From assembly GCA_037355855.1 (NCBI GenBank), contig CM074759.1, positions 4,526,001 to 4,590,000 of the forward strand: a stretch of 64,000 nucleotides of DNA. The letters are read 5' to 3'. Source of the stretch: Pseudo-nitzschia pungens (taxonomy: Eukaryota; Bacillariophyta; Bacillariophyceae; Bacillariales; Bacillariaceae). Below are positions 30,948 to 40,848 of this stretch, one piece after another (the first letter of the stretch is position 1; the number at the start of each line of letters is the position of its first letter). Below the pieces are notes generated by a model. It worked only from the letters and a program-made list of their open reading frames with translations. It ran no database searches and was not told where the DNA came from. The position numbers and the translations under genes were made by a program.

Positions 30948-33900
30948 CTCTTCTGATATGAGGTGTGATGGGATGCCTTCCAATCCAAATCCCATCAATG
31001 CTTCTCCTGTTTCTCCCTTTTCCCCCTCCGACTCTTCCCCTGTCCCTCATTTTGTCCAATTAACTCTTCATGGAGAATCTCTTGCTGCTAAGGATTCTGA
31101 CACTTTTGGTCATTCCTTCCCTCAAGCTCCATCCTCTAACTCCACCATCATCACATTCCAAAACATTGGACCACAGCGCAGAGCTGCCTTTATGTCCATG
31201 TCCAAGCACAACGCCCGTCAATTTGTCAAGAGCAATGCCAGTGTGGCTCTTTTTGCTGAACATTGTTTGAATGAATCCAAACTCCTGCCCTGTGATCTTT
31301 TCAATCGGCGCATGAAGAATGTCAGTCCCTCAAGTTTTTCCTATCTTGCCAACAACAAGCATGAAGCTTCTGACTGTTCATGGCTTCAGCCTGGTGGTAC
31401 AGGATTTTCCATTGATCAACTGTTCAGTTCCCACAAGATTGCCCATGGGGCTGATCCTTCTGGTCTTGGAAGATGGTCCTTTGTCAAGTTTCAGGGCAGG
31501 GATGGTTACACTGTCACTATGTTTTCTGCTTACTGCCCTGTTGAAAATGACAGGGATCTTGGTTCCGTTTGGAATCAACAGTACCGATACTTTCAAGCAG
31601 CTGAAAATCTTTTCAGTCCCAACCCATGCATCCTCTTTCACAGGGATTTGACTGCTGCCCTTAGGGTCTGTCTGGGTGCAGGTGACCAGGTCATTCTTGG
31701 GATTGATCAAAATGCTGATGTTCGGACTGATGGCTTGTCTTTTGAGCTCCAGGCTCTTGGTTTCAGAGATGCCATTCTAACCCTTCATAGTACGTCTTCT
31801 CCTCCTGCCACTCACAACCGCAACACTACCCGAACACCAATTGATGCCATTTGGGTCTCTGAGAATGTTGATGTTCTCCGGGCTGGGTATTGTCCCTTTG
31901 GTGGCGCCTATGGCATGGAATCTGACCACAGAATGCTTTGGATTGAAGTCTGTAATTGCAGCCTCATGGGCAAACACCTGCCACCTCCCGTGAGCTTCTC
32001 TCATTCCAAACTTCGGTCCTCCCACCCTCATCTGCGCCAACGGTATTTCAAGCGTGTCAGGCATAGCTTTCTCAAGGCTGGAGTGTTTTCTCTCCAAGCT
32101 AAGCTGGAGCACCTCCTGGCTCAGTTTCAGTCTGGGGATATTTCTGTGCGCGCTGATCTCATCACCACATATGAAGTTCTCCATGAAACCTCCACCTCTC
32201 TCAGGCTCTCTGTTGAACAAAACCTTTGCCACACTAGAGCTGGTCTGGTTCCATGGTCCCCGAAGCTGCAAGTCTATCGTGATACAATTGACTTTTGGCG
32301 GCGTGTTGTTAAGCTGAGACAGGGTGTGTCCACCAGTCATACTGTTTTGAAAAGGCTGGCATGCAAGCTTTCTCTCTACAAAGGAGAACACAGTGATCTT
32401 TCCAGTGCTATCCTCCACCTGAAACAAGCTTACAGGCAATACCGGGCAGTGAAAAAATTGGCCCCTTCATGGAGAGACTCCTTCAATCAAGGCCTGGTGG
32501 ATGCACTTCTTGCTGAAGGCAAACCTCACAACCAGAATGCTTCCCAGATTCGTGCCAGGATGCGCAGGGAACGACTTCAAAGAGAGCTTGGCCTTGCTGC
32601 TAGGTCTATTCGGGGACGTGTCAACAAGTCAGCTGTCTTGAGAGCTATTGCAGTTGGCCATGATGGTGTTGAACAGGTCTTGGAGTCCCAGTCCACTATG
32701 GTTCCAGCTATGGCTGAATCCAATGTCCGGCGTCAACAGCAGTGTCTTGGCACTCCCTCCATGACTCCCTCCTTCATTCAAGATTTTGGCTACCTCGGCA
32801 CAGCCCATGCTTCTGCTCAAGTTCTTGATGGCACATATAATCCTCCTCCTGCCACTGACAAATACCTGTCTGAATTTCTTTCTTGTCTCAAAGTCCCTGC
32901 CTCTATTCTGAGTTTGCCTCCCTTTGACTATTCAGTGTGTCCAGCTGACAATGCTGCTGCCTGGAAACACCAGAGGGAACGCACAGCAAGTGAACCTTCT
33001 TGTTTGAGTTTTGCCCACCACAAGGCTTTTGCCCTGGATCCCCAGTTGAACAAGTTTGACACTCTACTGAGATCAGTCCCATTGATTGTTGGCTTCTCTC
33101 CTTCTGCCTGGCAGGTCATCACTGATGTTGAGATATTCAAGAAACCTGGTGAATATAGAGTGGATAAGATGAGACTCATCCAGTTGATGTCTCCTGAGTT
33201 CCAAATCAACAACAAGATGATTGGCAGACGCATTCTTGCCCATGCTGAACGTGCCAATGCAGTGGCGGTTGATCAACATGGAAGCAGGAAACACCACAAG
33301 GCCATCAACACCTGCTTGAACAAGAAGCTCATATGTGATGTGTTGAGGCAGAAGCGCAGATCCGGTGCTGTTGCTATGAATGATGCCAAGGGCTATTATG
33401 ATAGAATCTCTCATCCCATTGCAGGTCTCACTCTCCAGAGCTTTGGTGTTCCTGCACATGTGTGTGAAGTTCTTCTGTCTACTCTGCAACATGCTAAGCA
33501 CCACATCAAAACTGGTTTTGGTCGGTCAGGTCCTGTGTATGGTGATGAACCTGTTCCTCTCAGTGGTTGTGGCCAAGGCAATGGTATTGGTCCAACTCTT
33601 TGGGCTTTGGTGTCAACCATTGTCTTCCGAATGATGCAACAGGCTGGACATGGTGTCCATCTTATCACTTCTTTGTCACTGCAACTGGTTTCTCTTGTGG
33701 GTTTTGCCTTTGTGGATGACACAGATTTGTTTTGTGCTGGCTCTGATTCCTCAACATCTGGTGAGGAATTGGCTGTTGATTTTCAGGGAGCTCTTGACCG
33801 ATGGGCTGGTGGGATTATTGCCACTGGTGGTGCGATTGAACCTGCCAAATCCTTCTGTTATTTGATTGATTTCAAATGGAATGGATCCGGTTGGGACTAT

Positions 33901-34708
33901 CGCTCCATTGCTGACATGCCCGGTGACTTCTCTGTTGCTGATAAGAATGGCAATCGCGCTACCCTGGATCGTTTTGAAGTTGACCATGCTGACAAGACCC
34001 TTGGGGTTTTTATCTCCATGGATGGCAATGAGGAAGCACAGATTGCTCACATGAAGTCACAGTCTCAGTCTTTTGGCTCTCAGCTCAAGGCTTCCAAGTG
34101 TGAGAAGAGGGCATCCCTCTACACATTCAAGTATTCTTTCATGAAGTCTGTTGAATACCCCATGCCTGTCACGCAACTTGATGAAGCCACTTGGACTAAG
34201 ATAATTCACCCAGCTCTTGTTCCTGTGCTGAATAAAGCAGGGATGTCACGGACATTTCCCAGACATGTATTCTATGGTCCTTCCCTCTATCAAGGCTTTG
34301 GTTTCATTCACCCCTACCTCCTCCAAGAGTTCAGTCATATTGCCACCCTCTTTCAGGAATCTGTCAGGTCCTCCCAAACTGGTAGGATTCTCAGGCTAAC
34401 TGCTGAGTCTCTACGGCTCGAACTTGGCATTCCTCTCCATCTTGGTGTCACCCCATATCATCCTTTTGCTTCCTACGTCACTCCTTGCTGGTACAAACAT
34501 GTGTGGGAGTTTTTCTCTGTTCACCCTGTGAGCTTGTTTGAAGACTTCCCCGATCTTCCCCTGCTACGTTCCAATGACTGCTATCTCATGCAAGCCTTTG
34601 TCAACGCTGGCTTCAGAGGTGCTGACTTGTCCCTCTTGAATCACATGCGCATGTCACTCAAGGCTATCTCCCTTGCTGACATTTGTACTCCAGATGGGAA
34701 GAGACTCT
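30940..34708 (+). pseudogene. LINE A ORF2, N-terminal 2/3 (endonuclease and RT), cut by LINE B
   Basis: Open from ATG 30940, overlapping the ORF1 stop. It carries the AP-type endonuclease (FQNIGP, EHCLNE, LGIDQNAD, ESDHRM) and the reverse transcriptase (MNDAKG, GCGQGNGIGP, FVDDTDL). It is cut at PDGKRL by the insertion of LINE B, and the remaining codons continue at 45712. The target duplication AGATGGGAAGAGACTCT lies at 34692-34708 and 45695-45711. Confidence 0.88.
34692..34708. repeat. LINE B target-site duplication, left copy
   Basis: AGATGGGAAGAGACTCT, identical to 45695-45711. Confidence 0.95.
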
Positions 34709-35007
34709 TAATAATAATATACGTATTTAAATAACTTTAATCACCAAAGGTGAAACTAAATTACTCAGTCTGTAACCAGACTTTAACGTCGCCTCCATCA
34801 TAGAGTCAGGACCCCAAGTGGCAGAACGACAAATTTTCAAACAAACCTTGAACATCAAGCAGGGGAAAGGACAAACAAGTCCCACAAAAGAGGGACTTGA
34901 GAGAAAGTGAAATGGGAATGAAGATATTGGGATAAGATCCAGTATCAAAAGGGATGGGACAGGATAAGAAGCAGGAACAGAAGACAAAACCAAGGTACAA
35001 AGTGTAA

Positions 35008-38000
35008 TCAACCCTGAGGTCCAGTAAGCCAGGCTCTGAGAAGAGCAGCCTCCTGTTGGTATGGCTGCACTGGTGGGACAGGCGCTGCATACTGCTTCCT
35101 TGCAAGGTGGATGGTTGCAAGCCACTGCCGCTTGGCAGTCAGGGTGTAACCTTGTAGGACGTGGAAAGGGGTTTGTAACAGGGAGTGTGACTGGGGAAGT
35201 GCACCAGCTGCACCAATTGCCAATTCTGAAGTGATGGAAGCATCAAGAGATTGGTGTTGTTCAGCATCCAGGGTACCCCCAGGACCATGGAGTCGTTCAT
35301 TCCTATAAGTCCAAAGATCCCAGGAGGTAAGAAAGAACTGATGGATGACAGCTGTAGCCCAACGTTTGGGAGAGCGCTTGCTTCCAATGTGGGAGTAGTA
35401 GTCAGCCTGAATTTGGTACCAGCGAGGAGACCACCTACCAAGAAGCCAGTTGTGCCAGCCAATAGTCCTCTGTGCCCTGACAGCAGACGCAATTGCAAGT
35501 GAGTAGGATGATGGATAAATGGTCTGGCCCTTCCGAACTCTGGTGAGAAGATCCACAATGGCAACAACCAATGATGGATCAGTTTGTTCAACTTCAAGCC
35601 TCTTCTGCAGTGGTCCCTTGAAAGCTGACACACTGTGCTGTACTGCCCCAGTGTCCTTGCAGGAGAGCACATGAGAGACCTTCTCGTTGTCTGCATCACA
35701 CAATGGGCACCGGGAGTGATCCTGATACTGGTAGTGAAGTAGTTGGTTGCCAACACCAATGCATCCAGAAGCAAATTTGACAAACCACCGTTGCATGCCA
35801 GGAGGTAGTCGCTTGAAGGCAGACAGATGGGCACACCAATGGATGGAACTCAAAACAGGTTGTGGAATGGGAATATCATGGTGGGTCTGCCAGTATTTAA
35901 GAAGAGGAGGCCCAGAAATGGCAACATGCAGAGCATTCTGATCAAACCTTGAACACTTGCATCCATTGAGAGAAAATGCCCAAGGCTCAAACACAAGTCT
36001 GGGATAGTGATGGGCAGAAGCTCTATGGACAGAGAGAAATGCCTTTGCCATGCTGTCAACCTGATGATTGCGAAGGGCCCACCAATCAAGAAAGATTCCA
36101 GCTTGATGGCCCTGAACCCACTGAAAGTGCACAGAGATTGGCAGGGCGAAAATCATGTTTCTGATGACATAAACATAATCAAAAGACTTCTGGGAAATAA
36201 CCAATGGCCAAGATCCCTGAGCCTGTTTGAGAGCTGTGTCACCATCCAGAGCAATAGTGATAGAGCCAGAAGCAATATCAAAAAGATTCACCAGAGCAGT
36301 GCAACAGGTGAGAACTCCAATGATACCCGCCAGTTCACTCCTGTAGGATGACTGATCCTCAGGGGATCCACTGACAAAATTACAGCCAGTGAGGAACAAT
36401 GAAGCAGTCTTGGTGGAGGTATTGGGTGACAAAATGAATGCAGAAGTTCCTCTGAGAAGGTCCGGATCAAATGACCCATCACAAACAGCACTGGCAGTAC
36501 CACTCTGGATAGCATCAACAAGGTGTTGACAGCCAGCCTGTGGTAGAGAATATTTGTGGAGAAGTACCCTTGGAGACTCACAGAGTGCATCAAAGGCATC
36601 TACGGGGGAGTCTGGAAGAGAATCATATGGATTGTACTCCAGAGGATCCATGTCAGGAGGTTCGGAAACAAAGGCTGAGGACCCAACCACTCGAACAACT
36701 TGGCCACAGATAACAGGGCAGACAAGCACATCAGCGCAGGCTGGTTTGTCAGAAAGGAGTTCCGCAGTGACCCTGTATCTGCCCCTGCCCTGGGAGGTGC
36801 TCACAGTCCAGCCAGTAGAAGTTTTGAAGAATATTCTGTTGGTGGATGGAGACAAAAACCAAGGCCAAAGAGAAGCTGTCTGGGGAGAGAGCCAAGGCCC
36901 AAGATGAAAAGAAGGAGCTAGTGCCCTGGCTGCAGGGGGTGGACAAGGGGGAAGAAAACAGGTCTGAAGTGCCTTAGTCCAAAAGCGCTTTGCTGCTGGA
37001 GGCCAAGATGGAGGACATCTCGGCCAGTCAAGATGATCCCTCAAGTGATTGGAGGATGTCAGCTGGAAAGCCATGGGAGAGAGTCTCTTCCCATCTGGAG
37101 TACAAATGTCAGCAAGGGAGATAGCCTTGAGTGACATGCGCATGTGATTCAAGAGGGACAAGTCAGCACCTCTGAAGCCAGCGTTGACAAAGGCTTGCAT
37201 GAGATAGCAGTCATTGGAACGTAGCAGGGGAAGATCTGGGAAGTCTTCAAACAAGCTCACAGGGTGAACAGAGAAAAACTTCCACACATGTTTGTACCAG
37301 CAAGGAGTGACGTAGGAAGCAAAAGGATGATATGGTGTGACACCAAGATGGAGAGGAATGCCAAGTTCGAGCCGTAGAGACTCAGCAGTTAGCCTGAGAA
37401 TCCTACCAGTTTGGGAGGACCTGACAGATTCCTGAAAGAGGGTGGCAATATGACTGAACTCTTGGAGGAGGTAGGGGTGAATGAAACCAAAGCCTTGATA
37501 GAGGGAAGGACCATAGAACACATGTCTGGGAAATGTCCGTGACATCCCTGCTTTATTCAGCACAGGAACAAGAGCTGGGTGAATTATCTTAGTCCAAGTG
37601 GCCTCATCAAGTTGCGTGACAGGCATGGGGTATTCAACAGACTTCATGAAAGAATACTTGAATGTGTAGAGGGATGCCCTCTTCTCACACTTGGAAGCCT
37701 TGAGCTGAGAGCCAAAAGACTGAGACTGTGACTTCATGTGAGCAATCTGTGCTTCCTCATTGCCATCCATGGAGATAAAAACCCCAAGGGTCTTGTCAGC
37801 ATGGTCAACTTCAAAACGATCCAGGGTAGCGCGATTGCCATTCTTATCAGCAACAGAGAAGTCACCGGGCATGTCAGCAATGGAGCGATAGTCCCAACCG
37901 GATCCATTCCATTTGAAATCAATCAAATAACAGAAAGATTTGGCAGGTTCAATCGCACCACCAGTGGCAATAATCCCACCAGCCCATCGGTCAAGAGCTT

Positions 38001-40848
38001 CCTGAAAGTCAACAGCTAATTCTTCACCAGATGTTGAGGAATCAGAGCCAGCACAAAACAAATCTGTGTCATCCACAAAGGCAAAACCCACAAGAGAAAC
38101 CAGTTGCAGTGACAAAGAAGTGATAAGATGGACACCATGCCCAGCCTGTTGCATCATTCGGAAGACAATGGTTGACACCAAAGCCCAAAGAGTTGGACCA
38201 ATACCATTGCCTTGGCCACAACCACTGAGAGGAACAGGTTCATCACCATACACAGGACCTGACCGACCAAAACCAGTTTTGATGTGGTGCTTAGCATGTT
38301 GCAGAGTAGACAGAAGAACTTCACACACATGTGCAGGAACACCAAAGCTCTGGAGAGTGAGACCTGCAATGGGATGAGAGATTCTATCATAACAGCCCTT
38401 GGCATCATTCATAGCAACAGCACCGGATCTGCGCTTCTGCCTCAACACATCACAGATGAGCTTCTTGTTCAAGCAGGTGTTGATGGCCTTGTGGTGTTTC
38501 CTGCTTCCATGTTGATCAACCGCCACTGCATTGGCACGTTCAGCATGGGCAAGAATGCGTCTGCCAATCATCTTGTTGTTGATTTGGAACTCAGGAGACA
38601 TCAACTGGATGAGTCTCATCTTATCCACTCTATATTCACCAGGTTTCTTGAATATCTCAACATCCGTGATGACCTGCCAGGCAGAAGGAGAGAAGCCAAC
38701 AATCAATGGGACTGATCTCAGTAGAGTGTCAAACTTGTTCAACTGGGGGTCCAGGGCAAAAGCCTTGTGGTGGGCAAAACTCAAACATGAAGGTTCACTT
38801 GCTGTGCGTTCCCTCTGGTGTTTCCAGGCAGCAGCATTGTCAGCTGGACACACTGAATAGTCAAAGGGAGGCAAACTCAGAATAGAGGCAGGGACTTTGA
38901 GACAAGAAAGAAATTCAGACAGGTATTTGTCAGTGGCAGGAGGAGGATTATATGTGCCATCAAGAACTTGAGCAGAAGCATGGGCTGTGCCGAGGTAGCC
39001 AAAATCTTGAATGAAGGAGGGAGTCATGGAAGGAGTGCCAAGACACTGCTGTTGACGCCGGACATTGGATTCAGCCATAGCTGGAACCATAGTGGACTGG
39101 GACTCCAAGACCTGTTCAGCACCATCAGGGCCAACTGCAATAGCTCGCAAGACAGCTGACTTGTTGACACGTCCCCGAATAGACCTAGCAGCAAGGCCAA
39201 GCTCTCTTTGAAGACGTTCCCTGCGCATCCGGGCACGAATCTGGGAAGCATTCTGGTTGTGAGGTTTGCCTTCAGCAAGAAGTGCATCCACCAGGCCTTG
39301 ATTGAAGGAGTCTCTCCAAGAGGGGGCCAATTTTTTCACTGCCCGGTATTGCCTGTAAGCTTGTTTCAGGTGGAGGACAGCACTGGAAAGATCACAGTGT
39401 TCTCCTTTGTAGAGAGAAAGCTTGCATGCCAGCCTTTTCAAAACAGTATGACTGGTGGACACACCCTGTCTCAGCTTAACAACACGCCGCCAAAAGTCAA
39501 TTGTATCACGATAGACTTGCAGCTTCGGGGACCATGGAACCAGACCAGCTCTTGTGTGGCAAAGGTTTTGTTCAACAGAGAGCCTGAGAGAGGTGGAGGT
39601 TTCATGGAGGACTTCATATGTGGTGATGAGAGCAGCGCGCACAGAAATATCCCCAGACTGAAACTGAGCCAGGAGGTGTTCCAGCTTAGCTTGGAGAGAA
39701 AACACTCCAGCCTTGAGAAAGCTGTGCCTGACACGCTTGAAATACCGTTGGCGCAGATGAGGGTGGGAGGACTGGAGTTTGGAATGAGAGAAGCTCACGG
39801 TAGGTGGCAGGTGTTTGCCCATGAGGCTGCAATTACAGACTTCAATCCAAAGCATTCTGTGGTCCGATTCCAAACCATAGGCGCCACCAAAGGGACAATA
39901 CCCAGCCCTGAGAACATCAACATTCTCAGAGACCCAAATGGCATCAATTGGTGTTCTGGTAGTGTTTCGGTTGTGAGTGGCAGGAGGAGAAGACTGACTA
40001 TGAAGGGTAAGAATGGCATCTCTGAAACCAAGAGCCTTGAGCTCAAAAGACAAGCCATCAGTCCGAACATCAGCATTTTGATCAATCCCAAGAATGACCT
40101 GGTCACCTGCACCCAGACAGACCTGAAGGGCAGCAGTCAAATCCCTGTGAAAGAGAATACATGGGTTGGGACTGAAAAGATTTTCAGCTGCTTGAAAGTA
40201 TCGGTACTGTTGATTCCAGACGGAACCAAGGTCCCTGTCATTTTCAACAGGGCAGTAAGCAGAAAACATAGTGACAGTGTAACCATCCCTGCCCTGAAAC
40301 TTGACAAAGGACCATCTCCCAAGACCAGAAGGATCAGCCCCATGGGCAATCTTGTGGGAACTGAACAGTTGATCAATGGAAAACCCTGTACCACCAGGCT
40401 GAAGCCATGAACAGTCAGAAGCTTCATGCTTGTTGTTGGCAAGGTAGGAAAAACTTGAGGGACTGATATTCTTCATGCGCCGATTGAAAAGATCACATGG
40501 CAGGAGTTTGGATTCATTCAAACAATGTTCAGCAAAAAGAGCCACACTGGCATTGCTCTTGACAAATTGACGGGAGTTGTGCTTGGACATGGACATAAAG
40601 GAAGCTCTACGCTGAGGCCCAATGTTTTGGAAGGTGATGATGGTGGAATTAGATGATGGAGCTTGGGGAAAAGGATGTCCAAAACTATCAGAATCCTTAG
40701 CAGCAAGAGAGTCTCCATGAAGAGTTAATTGGACAAACTGAGAGACAGGGGAAGAGGCGGAGGAGGAAAAGGGAGAAACAGTAGAAGCATTGATAGGATT
40801 TGGAGTGGAAGGCATCCCATCAAACCTCATACCAGAAGAGCTAACCAT
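35008..40848 (-). CDS. LINE B ORF2 polyprotein (1946 aa): endonuclease, RT, RNase H, zinc knuckle
   Basis: Intact ORF2, colinear with copy C. Catalyses target-primed reverse transcription: nicks DNA with an N-terminal AP-like endonuclease and copies the element RNA with the RT, while RNase H removes RNA. Same motif series as copy C: FQNIGP, LGIDQNAD, SDHRM; MNDAKGCYD, GQGNGIGP, FVDDTDL; CDGSFD, RSELAGI, ALDGDTAL, HQVDSMAK; CPLCDADNEKVSHVLSC. Start ATG at 40848, overlapping the ORF1 stop by 8 nt. Having endonuclease, RNase H and a C2HC knuckle fits the broad I/R1-like group of LINEs; clade assignment needs a tree. Confidence 0.93.
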   Translation of the reverse strand: MVSSSGMRFDGMPSTPNPINASTVSPFSSSASSPVSQFVQLTLHGDSLAAKDSDSFGHPFPQAPSSNSTIITFQNIGPQRRASFMSMSKHNSRQFVKSNASVALFAEHCLNESKLLPCDLFNRRMKNISPSSFSYLANNKHEASDCSWLQPGGTGFSIDQLFSSHKIAHGADPSGLGRWSFVKFQGRDGYTVTMFSAYCPVENDRDLGSVWNQQYRYFQAAENLFSPNPCILFHRDLTAALQVCLGAGDQVILGIDQNADVRTDGLSFELKALGFRDAILTLHSQSSPPATHNRNTTRTPIDAIWVSENVDVLRAGYCPFGGAYGLESDHRMLWIEVCNCSLMGKHLPPTVSFSHSKLQSSHPHLRQRYFKRVRHSFLKAGVFSLQAKLEHLLAQFQSGDISVRAALITTYEVLHETSTSLRLSVEQNLCHTRAGLVPWSPKLQVYRDTIDFWRRVVKLRQGVSTSHTVLKRLACKLSLYKGEHCDLSSAVLHLKQAYRQYRAVKKLAPSWRDSFNQGLVDALLAEGKPHNQNASQIRARMRRERLQRELGLAARSIRGRVNKSAVLRAIAVGPDGAEQVLESQSTMVPAMAESNVRRQQQCLGTPSMTPSFIQDFGYLGTAHASAQVLDGTYNPPPATDKYLSEFLSCLKVPASILSLPPFDYSVCPADNAAAWKHQRERTASEPSCLSFAHHKAFALDPQLNKFDTLLRSVPLIVGFSPSAWQVITDVEIFKKPGEYRVDKMRLIQLMSPEFQINNKMIGRRILAHAERANAVAVDQHGSRKHHKAINTCLNKKLICDVLRQKRRSGAVAMNDAKGCYDRISHPIAGLTLQSFGVPAHVCEVLLSTLQHAKHHIKTGFGRSGPVYGDEPVPLSGCGQGNGIGPTLWALVSTIVFRMMQQAGHGVHLITSLSLQLVSLVGFAFVDDTDLFCAGSDSSTSGEELAVDFQEALDRWAGGIIATGGAIEPAKSFCYLIDFKWNGSGWDYRSIADMPGDFSVADKNGNRATLDRFEVDHADKTLGVFISMDGNEEAQIAHMKSQSQSFGSQLKASKCEKRASLYTFKYSFMKSVEYPMPVTQLDEATWTKIIHPALVPVLNKAGMSRTFPRHVFYGPSLYQGFGFIHPYLLQEFSHIATLFQESVRSSQTGRILRLTAESLRLELGIPLHLGVTPYHPFASYVTPCWYKHVWKFFSVHPVSLFEDFPDLPLLRSNDCYLMQAFVNAGFRGADLSLLNHMRMSLKAISLADICTPDGKRLSPMAFQLTSSNHLRDHLDWPRCPPSWPPAAKRFWTKALQTCFLPPCPPPAARALAPSFHLGPWLSPQTASLWPWFLSPSTNRIFFKTSTGWTVSTSQGRGRYRVTAELLSDKPACADVLVCPVICGQVVRVVGSSAFVSEPPDMDPLEYNPYDSLPDSPVDAFDALCESPRVLLHKYSLPQAGCQHLVDAIQSGTASAVCDGSFDPDLLRGTSAFILSPNTSTKTASLFLTGCNFVSGSPEDQSSYRSELAGIIGVLTCCTALVNLFDIASGSITIALDGDTALKQAQGSWPLVISQKSFDYVYVIRNMIFALPISVHFQWVQGHQAGIFLDWWALRNHQVDSMAKAFLSVHRASAHHYPRLVFEPWAFSLNGCKCSRFDQNALHVAISGPPLLKYWQTHHDIPIPQPVLSSIHWCAHLSAFKRLPPGMQRWFVKFASGCIGVGNQLLHYQYQDHSRCPLCDADNEKVSHVLSCKDTGAVQHSVSAFKGPLQKRLEVEQTDPSLVVAIVDLLTRVRKGQTIYPSSYSLAIASAVRAQRTIGWHNWLLGRWSPRWYQIQADYYSHIGSKRSPKRWATAVIHQFFLTSWDLWTYRNERLHGPGGTLDAEQHQSLDASITSELAIGAAGALPQSHSLLQTPFHVLQGYTLTAKRQWLATIHLARKQYAAPVPPVQPYQQEAALLRAWLTGPQG

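Noticed and set aside
39208..40410. 400-aa and 353-aa (53641-54702) frames antisense to LINE ORF2
   Set aside because: Shadows of the conserved ORF2 coding strand; no independent support.
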